From Wurfbainia villosa (Eukaryota; Streptophyta; Magnoliopsida; Zingiberales; Zingiberaceae), in the NCBI GenBank assembly GCA_025175895.1, contig JAKLTH010000286.1, positions 62,001 to 126,000 on the forward strand: a stretch of 64,000 nucleotides of DNA, given 5' to 3'. Within the stretch, counting starts at the first letter, position 1, and each line of letters starts with the position of its first letter. A program made the position numbers and the translations under genes. Shown piece by piece: positions 10,878 through 22,061 of the stretch. The notes below the pieces were generated by a model. That model ran no database searches. It was not told where the DNA came from and saw nothing but the letters and a program-made list of their open reading frames with translations.

Positions 10878-12842
10878 TGTGAGCACTACTATATATATTT
10901 TCTCCTTCTTGATAATTTTTTGGAGGTGAAAAATCTCTTACAACCTATTCTTTACGAGCAACACAAACTAAATACAAATATACAAGTGAAATAGACAGAA
11001 ATCGAAACAACAAGTTTACACTAATGAATTTGGCTTTACTCATCTATCTGTTAATAAGTATTTAATCCTTCATGATCTATTTGAATTTCACCTCTTATGC
11101 ATCCATCTTACACTAAATATTTAGTCATTCATAATCCACTTAGACTTTATTTTATCAACTTCCTATTCAACTTCTGACTATCAAGTGATCAATCCTCAAT
11201 AGTCCATTTGGGCTTTTTTATTTATCAAATATTCAGAGAACCTTGATCTACTTGACTTCCCACTCAACCAATCTCCATCGAACAAGATATCTATCATAGT
11301 CATTTTGACCTAAAATCGATTGCTCCAACAATCTTTCTCTTCCATACTCTTCATCACAATCAACTCGAGTTTAGTAACCCTTGATCAATAATTTTCCTCT
11401 TGAAAAATAACACTCGATCACATATTGTGTAAATATCAAAATTCAATTCAAGCTTAGTCAATTTTAATAAGTGATTGATTACACCAGCAAAGCTTGCTAA
11501 GATAATGATTAGTAGTTAGGCTGAGAGGATGATCAATCATACTAGTGAGACTCAACCCGAACTCCGATGAGAGTCCCCGATGGGAAATTTTTCATAATGG
11601 CTTGACAGACTATATATGCCACATGGAGATAGAAGGCCCATGGATCATGAACTTCTTTTTCAACCGGTAATATAATTAAAATTTTAAGCCATAATATTTT
11701 TGATTGGAGATTTTGGGAAAAAATATTAACCATTTTTGGCCCATAAATAATATTACCTGACTATAGATTATTGGCAACTACTAGCAAAAATTTTCAGCTG
11801 CTAATTTATATTTACATATCAAAAAATAAGTTAATTGGGTATATATTTGATTGATTTCCTAAGTTCCATCCTTATCTTTTACCATTTATTAAAAAAACAT
11901 AATTAAAGACCTCTGTAAAACATTTATAATTGTTTTGATGTACACGCCTCCACGTATTCACCAATCCAATCAGGCTCATGAGCTGCACCTATTTCAATTG
12001 CAAATGCTCTCTTGATCATTTTTAAGGGTAAATCATTTTACATTTATTATTTTTATTTCTAAGGATAAATTATCGAGTTTCAACGTTTTATGTAGTTTTT
12101 TAGGTATAATAAATTGTAGTTGTGTGCAATTATATCTAATTGAAATTTAAATGTGTTAGATAAGTGTTTTTATAGTAATATTAAAGGTATATTGTTGTGT
12201 TATCACGTGAATATTTTAAGAAAGATATTTCTATTTAATATTTGTTATTTGTCTTTGATCTCAGCTTCATAATAATTAATATTTCGCCAAAAAATCACTA
12301 TCAACTATTCTCCAACTAATTTGCATCATAAATTTTAGAACCAAAATACAAATTTTTGTTTATAGTGTTTTTTAATTCATGTGGATTAAATTTTAAGATG
12401 AGATTGAAAGATCGATAACGTCAGAGCTATGACAAATCTTGTAAGAAATTAAACAAGTGCACGTTAACTATTTCCTCTCCATATAATTCAAATATCATCA
12501 ATTTTATATTAAAAAATAGCAGTGATCAATAAATTATCTCCTTTCTTCTTAATATAAAAATATTAAAAGAACTTGATTTGTCTGTTCATTGTCATACAGT
12601 TTGCAAGTGGACAAGCGATGCAGTTGGTTTAAAAATTATTAATACAAATTTAAAATAGTTTTTTATAATAAATCGGTTAGAAGGCTAGCACAATATTCTT
12701 TAATTTTTCATCACCAAAATTAAATGCCATACTTTTCTTTGCATGACTTTTTCATTCAAACAGAGCTGCATAAATCTTTCAAGTCTATGGATACGTAGTT
12801 AAATACCTTAATTAATCCTTCCTCAAGGCAGAAAGCAACTAA
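10878..12842. other. AT-rich intergenic stretch, no gene recognised
   Basis: Apparently low-copy sequence between the MULE and the CACTA-like element at 12843. No open frame of note, no coding bias, no terminal repeats and no homology to other parts of the window was seen. Confidence 0.6.
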
Positions 12843-13991
12843 GGCTATATATATATATAATTAATTAATGACAGAATTAAAATTATATTGCTAATTAGTG
12901 ACGAAATTTAAATTTAGATTGCTAAAGCCAATTATTCAAACGGGAGACTGTGAACAAAAATAATCGACTTTAGTGACAGAATTAATTATCCATCGTTAAT
13001 TAACGATGAAAATATAATTCGGTCATTAATTAATGACGAATATTTAATTTGATCATTAATTAACGACCGAATTAAATTTTCATCGTTAATTATTTATTGA
13101 CGAAATTAAATTTCTGTCATTAATTAGCGACGGAATTAAAATTCCATCACTAATTAACGATGGAAATTAAAGTTCCGTTGCTAAAACTGATTATTCAAAC
13201 GAGAGGTTATGAAAATGAATAATCGACTTCATATCTCCATTCTCCATGCTGCAGTATTTTGGTCTCTCATTCATCATCTCTAAACATTTTTATAGTAGCG
13301 GATTGAGATATTTTTCATTTGTAATATGAGTTCTAGTCCAACCGCAAATTAGCATTCGCTCGACGAGGCATATTCGGCTAATTCATGTCTCCTTTCTGAC
13401 ATATTAGTTCAAACTTTCAGCAAAGAAGCAAAGGACTGGACAAGAAGAAGCAAAGATGTTGTGTTGATGGTCTCATCATTGAATCTTCCATGTGGTATTC
13501 AGGTTAAAACAATTTCTTAATTCCTGTTCAAAAGGTTGTAGCTTCAAATTTAAGCAGCTTTGATACTCTGTTATTGAGCATAGTTATAAAGCTAATAATT
13601 TTACAGTAACTTCAAATATATTTGGATGCATATTCTAACTATCGGTAGCTTCAAATAAGTCTGGAAATTCCTATTACATGAGATTCCTGTTGTGGTATAA
13701 TTCGTGTTTTTAATAGCTAAATTCGTCTATTGTGATTCTTGCTGCAAATTTAAATTTTTTAGTTGAAGTTATTCACTAATAGATGATTTGTTATATTTAT
13801 TATGAAGATAAAAGCTAAATTAAAAGAGATTTAGTTGTAATGTAATAACAAACTATTATTATTCATATCGTGTGATTAATATAATCAAATTTTTGATAAA
13901 TAATTTTATTTTGAAATTAATAATTTTTAATATCATTAATAATATAATTAATTGGTATATATTGATATTATAATTGTTAACATTTTAATTT

Positions 13992-14028
<37 letters not shown>

Positions 14029-14879
14029 TAAAAAATAATATTTAGCGATGAAATTTATTTTCCTTCGCTAAATTTAACGACGGTATTTAATTTCGATCAC
14101 TAATTAGTGACGGAAATTAACTTCCGTCGCTAAATATTAAACATCAAATATTTAAAACATTAAGATTTAGCGACTAAAAATAAATTTCGTCGCTAAATAT
14201 TAAACAATGAATATTTAAAAAAAGAATATTTAGCGATGGAAAATAAATTTCGTCGCTAAAATTAACGACGAAATTTAATTTCGATCACTAATTAATGACG
14301 GAAATTAACTTCCGTCACTATAATATTTAGCGAAGGAAAATAAATTTGGTCGTATATTGATATTATAATTGTTAACATTTTAACTTTATATATATATATA
14401 TATAATTTAACGACGGAATTTAATTTCGATCGCTAATTAGCGACGGAAATTAACTTCTGTCGCTAAATATTAAACATCAAATATTTAAAAAAATTAAGAT
14501 TTAGCGACTAAAAATAAATTTGTCGCTAAATTTAACGACGGAATTTAATTTCGATCGTTATTAGTGACGGAAATTAACTTCCGTTGCTAAATATTAAATA
14601 TTGAGTATTTAAAAAATAATATTTAGCGACGGAAAATAAATGTGATTGCTAATTAGCGATGGAATTTATTTTCCATCATTAAATTTAGCACTAGAAATTA
14701 AATTCCATCAACGGCAAATAAATTTCATCACTAATATATTAGCGACGAAATTCATTTTCCATTATTAAAATCGTATAGCGATGCAAATTAAAGTGACTGG
14801 TATAATCGGTCGATAATCTATCATTAATGCTATTTAGCGACAGAATTTTTTGTCATTAATTAATTATATTCTTATAGTG
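12843..14879. mobile_element. Non-autonomous CACTA-like element made of TAGCGACGGAAATTAA repeats
   Basis: The right end reads TTCTTATAGTG (complement CACTATAAGAA). The sequence next to it, ATAATTAATTAATGACA on the complement, is matched at the left end (12855-12875), where the outer bases have decayed to GGCTATATATA. The interior is an array of units such as TAGCGACGGAAATTAACTTC and their complements. Between the two arrays lies a 700-base unique centre (about 13210-13980). There is no transposase. The repeat core (GCGACGGAAAT) is related to, but distinct from, that of the CACTA elements at 2929 and 34884 (GCGACGAAAT). The target duplication is unclear. Confidence 0.65.
13994..14025. repeat. 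(TA)n microsatellite
   Basis: About 16 TA units run without interruption inside the CACTA-like element. A shorter TA run lies at about 14388-14403 in a duplicated flanking context (ATTGTTAACATTTTAA), so the two arose by a local duplication. Confidence 0.9.
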
Positions 14880-15545
14880 AATAAATAGTACATCTGAATT
14901 ATGAGACATCATCATCGGACGAATATGAAGACCTGATGTCAAAATAACCACAAGGGCGAGATCTTTCGTGAGTACAAGAGCGACGACCTCTAATGCTTTG
15001 TTCGATGGAGAAAAAAAGACGGTCATTCGTTACTATTTTTTGCGATGATCACATTCTATATATATAGCTAACCTAATCTAACTCATTAACGGTCCATTAA
15101 TACTAACGATACAAGTTAAAAGGTTCTACACATCTGAATTTAAATTCATTAACTCACATCCAATATCACAAATTTATTAATCAAAATTATAATTAAATCA
15201 TTTAATCAGGTTCAATCAGATATATTAGATATATTGCAATAATAATATATAAATTCACCACCATAATTCAATAAAGAACATTGATTGACACGACGATTTG
15301 AAGTGTGATAATAGAGAAAATATGGAGTGGAACCTATCGGAGTGAAACGGTGTAATATTTTAGATTCTCATTTTTTTCGTTTAATTGATTAGTTTTTTTA
15401 ATTGATGACCGATCCTTTTATTTTTTAAATCCACCATATAAGTTGTAATATTTTAATTACTTTTCTTCGCATGGCTTTTTCAAACGCAACTGCATAAATC
15501 TTTCTTCAAGGCATAAAGCTTTAACGAATGACAAGTCTAACTGTA
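14880..15545. other. AT-rich intergenic stretch, no gene recognised
   Basis: There is no coding signal, terminal repeat or similarity to other parts of the window. It lies downstream of the SDR gene, beyond the tandem duplication. Confidence 0.6.
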
Positions 15546-15958
15546 AACTATTTATTTATCCATGTGGAAATTAATAATGGAGTACCCTTAATTAAACATG
15601 GACGTCAAAATGGCTTACTTAATCTATAATATATATAAAAAAAGAAGGGATTAGAACAATTTTTCTCCATCCAATTAATGCGTGATCGTTTTTTCCGAGG
15701 ATTAATTAGTAAGGTCAATTGTATTAATGTCATCAATCGTCAACGATATGATATAACTATTTATTTATCCATGTGGAAATTAATAACGGAGTACCATTAA
15801 TCAAACATGGACGTCAAAATGGCTTAGTTAATCTATAATATATATAAAAAAACAAGGGATTACAACAATTTTTCTCCATCCAATTAAGGCGTGATCTTTT
15901 TTTCGAGGATTTAGTAAGGTCAATTATATTGTCATCTAATCGTCAACGGTATGATATG
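15546..15958. repeat. Tandem duplication of a 208-base unit downstream of the SDR gene
   Basis: Unit one begins AACTATTTATTTATCCATGT at about 15546 and unit two with the same bases at about 15754. Both run through CATGGACGTCAAAATGGCTT, a TATATATAAAAAAA stretch and TTTTTCTCCATCCAATTAA, and end in a CGTCAACG(A/G)TATGATAT block. The two copies differ by a few substitutions and small indels only, so the duplication is recent. The outer end is about 220 bases from the SDR stop codon. Confidence 0.9.
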
Positions 15959-16182
15959 GAAGTTCTATATGTGGCAGTTCATTTTTAAATCGTATAAAGA
16001 TTTTATATTTTTTAAATTTAACTAGAAAAATATTCTTTATTACCAATCAGATATAATCAAAAATATCACTCGTGGAGCATCAAAAGATCAGCTGATGAGC
16101 GATCCTTTTATCTGTAAGTTTATTGGAATAATTAAGTTGGAAGTGCACGAGGAGAGTAGATATCGAAGAAGAAGATAGGGAT

Positions 16183-17060
16183 TTAGAATATTTTGGTGAC
16201 GCTGGAGGCTCCGTCGACCACGAGGTTGTGGCCGCTCACGAACCTCGACTCGTCGCTGGCCAAGAACAGCGCCGCCTTTGCCATGTCCTCCGCCTTCACC
16301 CTCACGCCCTTCAGAGTCGACAACCTCTCTCCCAATGCCTCCACCTCCTCCTCGCTCGCCTGCAGGACCGACACCGTCAGAGGCGTCGCCACCGCCGTCG
16401 GCGACACGCAGTTCACACGCACCCCGTGCTTGCCCAGCTCCGCCGCCGCGCTCCGCGCCAGCCCCACCACCGCGTGCTTCGTGCACGTGTAAACCGGCGG
16501 GGCCAGCCCTCCCAGCACCGACGCCATGCTCGCCGTGATAATGATGCTCCCGCCGCGCCCCGCCGCCGCCATGGCCCTCCCCGCGTGCTTCGTCCCCAGC
16601 AGCGCTCCCAGTACGTTGACCCCCATCACCCGCTCGAACACCGCGGTCGTGTCGTCCTCGCCGAGGATGCTGCTGCTTAATGGTTCGGAGATGCCGGAAT
16701 TGTTGAACATGATGTCGAGCTTGCCGTGGAGTGAGATGGCGGTGTCCACGGTGCGCTTCACGTCGGACTCGCGGCGGACGTTGCAGTGGACGTAGGAGAC
16801 GACGTCGTTCGAGCCGAGGCCGGCGCAGAGGGCCTTACCCTTTTCGTCTTGGACGTCGGCGACGATGACACGAGCGCCGTGGCTGACGAACAACTTAACA
16901 GTGGCCTCGCCGATGCCGCTAGCGCCGCCGGTGATGATAGCGACCTTGCCTTCGAGCCTGATGAATCAATTAATCATCCATACGATCGATCAACTAAGGT
17001 TAAAGAAAACACGCAAAAATTTAATAGATTAAAACTTAAGAGTAAAGACCTCCTCTCCAT
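16183..17060 (-). CDS. Short-chain dehydrogenase/reductase (momilactone A synthase / zerumbone synthase-like), two exons
   Basis: Predicted NAD(P)-dependent alcohol dehydrogenase of the classical SDR family, cytosolic, with no signal peptide. Exon 1 is 17060-17050 (ATGGAGAGGAG), the intron is 17049-16958 (GT...CAG) and exon 2 is 16957-16183, giving 261 residues. Visible motifs: cofactor loop TGGASGIG at residues 13-20; Asp38 in VIVADVQD at the end of strand 2, which favours NAD(H); NNSG at 89-92 (usual form NNAG); catalytic Ser147, Tyr160 and Lys164 (YTCTK). Length and motifs match the plant SDR110C group (secoisolariciresinol dehydrogenase, momilactone A synthase, xanthoxin and zerumbone dehydrogenases). 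The substrate cannot be told from the sequence. An in-frame ATG 20 codons upstream (17120) is possible, but the TATA box position favours 17060. Coding third positions are strongly GC-rich against AT-rich surroundings, as in many monocot genes. It appears intact. Confidence 0.9.
16958..17049 (-). other. Intron of the SDR gene (92 bases)
   Basis: The donor is AG|GTCTTTAC and the acceptor TTCATCAG|GCTC, both on the minus strand. Removing it joins codons for M-E-R-R to L-E-G-K-V-A, the normal start of this family's Rossmann fold. The intron is AT-rich, unlike exon 2. Confidence 0.85.
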
Positions 17061-17130
17061 TGAAGATATCTTATTGATCTCAAAATACAAATAAATTTTT
17101 ATGATGCTTGATGGATCCATCTTCTTCCGT

Positions 17131-17137
17131 ATTTATA
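17131..17137 (-). promoter_or_regulatory. TATA box of the SDR gene
   Basis: TATAAAT on the minus strand, in the context GGCCTATAAATACGG. It lies 71 bases before the ATG at 17060. A start of transcription about 30 bases downstream (near 17105) would leave a leader of about 45 bases and would exclude the upstream ATG at 17120. Confidence 0.65.
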
Positions 17138-17139
17138 GG

Positions 17140-17969
17140 CCTTAATATGAGAAGGTATATCTGTGTGGGAATTATATTATTCCACACTTGCAAATATTTA
17201 TGTCTCCATTTTCCTGTTTATCGCGCGACTATACAAATGTAGATGTATATTAAGTTATGAAATTAACAAAAGTCACTAGCTAATTTGACTATATATATAT
17301 ATGATCCAAGAAAGAAACGTTGAAAAGCAAAGTTTACAGGCAAACTTCTTCACGTGGAAAAAAGGAGTTTGGAATGGACGATTAGAGTGTTATTGATTGA
17401 TTTGTCCACGTCTAGATGCAAAAATATTTCTTTTTCCCAATAAAAATTTAAATTTGATTTCTTTCCTATTTGTACATTGTTGGAATTTTTTTAAATTAAA
17501 TGTTTTATGATTATTTTTTGAAAATATGACAAATTTTATAGATTTAGGATAATATTTGTAATGCTATTATGATGTATGTTTATTATTAATTTTTTAGGAA
17601 ATTAAACTATTAATTACAGATAAGTTTGCAGCCAAAATTTAACTAAGCTAATTTATTTAAAATACGGATACACAGAATCAAAATGGAAAATAATCGACAG
17701 TTTTAATTACAAAAATTAAGAAAAAATAAGTTTACATATGAGTGAAAATTTGCCAACAAGGTAGAAATTAATATGGAGGTGTAATTTGACTTAAAGTGCG
17801 ATCTAATCTAACAAAAAATATATGTGTAAAAAAATACACTCAACGGCACCTCCAGGATTACGATGCATAAAGTTCAGTTCGATACTCAAGTATTTACGGT
17901 TCGATCTTCAATTATATTGTGTGTTTGTAGGATTTTCTTTCAAATAGGATGACAAACCAAAGATACTAC
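17140..17969. other. Upstream region of the SDR gene, no further gene recognised
   Basis: AT-rich. It holds the probable distal promoter of the SDR gene and a short TA run (17291-17303). No coding frame or transposon signature was seen before the LTR at 17970. Confidence 0.6.
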
Positions 17970-19523
17970 TATTGGTGTAATAAGCTCAGGTCATGATTAA
18001 TCAGACTCGAGTTGGACTCGAGTAGGGTTTTGATGTTTGATAATGGTTTGGGGAGATTATTAGTACAATCTATCCGGGTCATGATTGACCGAACTCGAGT
18101 GTGACTCGAGTGATATTTTGATATCTGACGATGACTTGACAATTGTTTGGCTATATGGTTGACATGAAATTGACCATATGATAGAAAGTCCAAGTCATGG
18201 GTACTTGACAATGAAAAGTCCAAGCATGGGTCTTGGCAAGGGAAAGTCCAAACTTGAGTATTGGCAATTGGAAAGTCTAACATGGGTTGACATGGAAAGT
18301 ACAAGCATGGGTCTTGACAAGGGAAAGTCCAAGCTTGCGTCTTGACAAATGGAAAGTCCAACATGGGTTGGCAAGGGAAGTCGAATGGGTGATATTGGCG
18401 GCGTAAAGTCTAAGGGTGGAGTCTTGGTAGCATAAGTTCAATGGTTGCCGGCGTAAAGTCCAAGCAGAGTCTTAGCAATGTAAGCCCAATGTGCCTTGTG
18501 GTATAGACTACGTTAGCATGACAATAGCTGATGGAAGCACCTGAAGGCTAGCGTATGGATGAACAAGTCATGGATGACTTAGAGGGATCCGATAGACGTG
18601 AGGCTAACGAAGGTGGCTAGAAGGCTTAGGTCTAGGCTAAGGGTGGGGTGGTCTAGCAAGTATGAGAGCATCATACTTGGTGTTAAAACCTCTTGGATGA
18701 GATTATCAGTCGACTGATGTGAGTCGGCTAGTATTCGACTACAGGAAATGACCTAGCGATCGCCAACATTGGAACGATGGCCCGAGCAATGATCGATATA
18801 GTGATCACCGACCGGTCGATTTTCGAGAGAATATTTCGAGTCATCGTTAGGGCTTGACAGTTAAGTGATGACTCGATCAGTCGACTGATGAGCATGATTA
18901 GTCGACTGATGGTCTACCTGTTGGAACTTATCCAACGTGGCTCGGGCCGTTGTGAGACAACGGCTATAGGATCAGTCGACTGATGGTCTCGATCAATCGA
19001 CTACTAGGCGAAAATCAACCCGAGTTGCAGGTTTAAAAGGAGCATGAAGGGAGGATTTTTGGCAATGGTTACTAGAGCGATTTGGGTCGATTTGCTGGTG
19101 CAATTTAAAGTCTTCAAGTGCAGCTCAAGCAACCAAATAAGCAAGCATCCAAAAGCATATTTGTAAAGTTTTCTTTACATATTTTTGTGTATTGTATTTG
19201 TATTTGCTTGTTGTACTTTCGTTTATTGTTGTAAACTCTTGTACGAGATTTCTCCACCTCCAACTTATTGTCGAGAAGGAGTATTTGTGATTATAGTGGT
19301 GTTTGGCATCGCTAGAGCTCATTTGAGCTCAATCTGTGGAGTCGGAACCTTGAGGTTCCGAACCACATTATATCTCATGTACTTGTGCTTGTGTTGTGTT
19401 TTTGTTTGTATCTTTATTATTTCCACTGTATATACTAACATTTTGTAGCAAGCACGATTGAATTCTATCAACGTCTACAAAATCGCTATTCACCCCCCTC
19501 TAGCAAACATCACGGTCCCTACA
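17970..19523 (+). repeat. 5' LTR of element A
   Basis: It begins TATTGGTGTAATAAGC (decayed from TGTTGGTGCAATCGGC) and ends CGGTCCCTACA. It contains the CTCGAGTNNGACTCGAG palindrome region (about 18005-18100), a hairpin array with units such as AAGTCCAAGCATGGGTCTTGG (18185-18490), and then the CAGTCGACTG region (18700-18990). Next come a TATA-like TTTAAAAGGAGC (19032-19043) and a GT-rich terminal part. In this copy several CAGTCGACTG sites are replaced by CGATCG-like sequence. Confidence 0.85.
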
Positions 19524-19525
19524 AT

Positions 19526-19537
19526 TGGTGTCAGAGC
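19526..19537 (+). promoter_or_regulatory. Primer binding site, element A
   Basis: TGGTGTCAGAGC lies three bases after the LTR. It differs by one base from TGGTATCAGAGC, the complement of the 3' end of initiator tRNA-Met used by many plant copia elements. Confidence 0.85.
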
Positions 19538-19589
19538 GGGTCGCTCTTCACCGGCTTCACATCCGAGGGAGCACGCTAGAGGGAAGAAG

Positions 19590-21278
19590 ATGGATCTTCA
19601 AGAAAGATTGGGTGACGACATCAACATTTCACCATCCTTCGACCGTAAAGATTCCACGTATTGGAAAGGTAGAATGATGCACTTTTTTATGTGCGATTTT
19701 GATAATTGGATTAGTGTCATAGTATGTTTAGACACTCCAAAGGACGAAGAATGAAGAAAACTCAAGAAGAAGAATTGGAGCAAAGAGCAACTCCGATACT
19801 TCAACATAAATAATAAGGTAATTGGTATATTATTTAGCATAATTCCTAATAATGTTTTGATCAAGATAGGAGATTGTAAAGGCGCCAAGAAAATTAAGAG
19901 CAAATTGGTGAAATATCATGAAAACCCATCACCGACTCATGAAGTAGAAGAGGAGTCCATGGTGGAGTGTTTATCCTCTCAAGCTCAAGAAGAAAAGAGC
20001 ACATCATCTTCATCACAAGAGCTTGAGGATTCGGAGGTCGAGGAGTGTTCGACATCTGAGGAGGAAGAAGTAGTAGAGGTGGAAGAAGCCTCCACTTCAA
20101 GGTTTGAGGAGGAGGAGAGACCACCTACTTCGGAGCAAGGGCAAGAGCAAGAAGAGTTGTCTACTTCCGGTAGAAGTGATGAACAAGCTCAAGAGGCCCT
20201 CACCATTGACCTAGGTAACTCAAGCACATTAATTCAAAATAAAAATCGTATAATATATTTTGAGTGTAGGGAATATAAGTATTATAAAAATAATGTCCTA
20301 AAAAAGTCAAGAAAGCTCCACCGGTGCCAAAGGTCAAGGATGTCGGCGTCCCCGCTAAGAAGAGCAAGGAGCATGTCATTTGCTTCAAATGCCAACAACC
20401 AGGACACTATAGGAGTAAATGCCCTAGAGGGAAGAAGAAGAGGCAAGAAGGAGCTACACATGTAGGGGGAGCTTCTAAGGCAAACCCTAAGGTAAAATAT
20501 CTTAATGCACCTTCTAATTCTAGTGTTAAAAAAGCATGTTTTTGGTACTCTTGCTATTACTCATGAACAAAAGCATGCTAGGAATAATAGACTTTATTGC
20601 TTAGGTACAAAGTCTTGCCACTTTAGAACTAAGGAGAAATTTAGGACTAATGTCCCTAGAAAAATGTTACCTAAGGTAAGTATTAGGAAAATAAAAGATC
20701 ATCTAGAGTTTAATCCAAAGAATTATAGACATATGCCTAGGAAGGGAAATAATACTCAAAGAAATAATGGGCTCGCAAAAATTAAAATATTAGACCTAGA
20801 AAATCAAGCCTTGAGGTCAAGGCTTAAGAAAATGGAAAAGACCCTTAGGATTATGCAAAACCAAATGCAAGGGTCAAATGGTCAAAATCTAGGTCCTAGG
20901 AGACAAGGTTCATCTAAAGGTAAGAAAGGTTTGGGTCACAAATCTAAGCCTAAGGAAACTTACCATAGTGTTCCATTTGATTATGGAACACAACCTAGGT
21001 CTAGGAAAGACAAGGTTAATAGGGAAATCATCCCTAAGGTTAACCAAGACAAATGTCTAGTGGCTAGGGTTTCGAAGAAACCTATGAAGGCCACTAAAAA
21101 GGTTACAAAGGGAATCACCCCTAGAGTTAACCTAGGCAAGACCTAAATGGCCAAGGCTACCAAGCCTAGGAGGGTCATTAGGAGGGTATCTAGGGAGGTC
21201 ATCCCTAAGGAATACCTAGTAAACCCAAGGAGCTCAAATAGATTTTGGGTTCCTAATAGCGTGATCGATTCATGTTAA
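19590..21278 (+). pseudogene. gag of element A, broken
   Basis: Starts at an ATG at 19590 (MDLQERLGDDINI...) with a conserved Gag block (STYWKGRMMHFF). It stops at 19752-19754 (TGA) and continues through frame changes in the parts at 19857-20465, 20324-20566 and 20505-21146. The first zinc knuckle has decayed (CREYKYYKNN), while the second is intact (CFKCQQPGHYRSKCPRG, CX2CX4HX4C, about 20380-20430). An acidic Glu/Ser-rich stretch precedes the knuckles and a Lys-rich region with a coiled-coil-like segment (ENQALRSRLKKMEKT) follows. The reading ends at TAA 21276-21278 after a motif like FWVPNSVID. In copia polyproteins this motif lies just before protease, but here no protease follows. Confidence 0.8.
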
Positions 21279-22061
21279 ATGGGTCAGGGGGTGTCAACTT
21301 TAAATAGATGGGTAGTTAACCTAACCATGGTAAAGGTGACACTTTAGGTCATTTTCAAGGTTATGGGTACCTTGGAATGGTGTTTGAATTTATATCCTAA
21401 AGGATTTTAGGATGTGCCAATACATTTTGAGAATTATGAAAAAACAATCAAATTGGCACAAATTAGGTTTAGAGATTATAGTGTGTTCTTTTGAATTTTT
21501 GGCACACTTGGGAGATGGTTGACATTAAGGAAAAATTGGATTTAATTATAGAAATGGCAATTAATATTAAATTTTAGGTATTGCTATACCTATACATTTT
21601 ATTTGTCATGATTTATTTGTCATATACCATGTCATGATATCATATTTATTTTTATCATATAATATGTCATGATCATGCTTAGGTTGTAATATTAATGTCA
21701 TGTATACTTAGGTTATATCATATGTTATGACATCATGATCATTGGTCATGCTTATTTATGTCATCATTTATGCCATGATCATTCATGCATTAATTAAAAT
21801 TGATTTAAGAAATATGACATGACTTGAAGTCCCATGTATAAGGTAATCCAGTAGTGTTACCTTAAAAAATACACGAAGCCTTAGATTAGAATAACCAAAA
21901 CTCACATCTCACATCAAATTGATATGTGTGTATTTTCAAACACCCTAGACACATGTGAGATGCTAAGAAATGAGTTAAGTTCAAGGTGCATAGTTTTTGC
22001 ATCTAGATGAACTTAAACTCAACTTATACCATGGATGAATTATGAGGAAAGCTTGTGTACA
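21279..22061 (+). other. 3' noncoding region of element A, first part
   Basis: This matches 48106-48905 of element B. It has alternating TCATG-rich low-complexity sequence (21600-21790) and the conserved inverted repeat CATCTCACAT (21905-21914) / ATGTGAGATG (21953-21962). It has no coding capacity and is interrupted at 22061 by the gypsy-like element. It continues at 31688. Confidence 0.75.

Noticed and set aside
16193..16795. Several plus-strand open frames over the SDR gene
   Set aside because: Shadows of a GC-rich coding exon on the other strand. They have no family motif and the SDR motifs on the minus strand are decisive.
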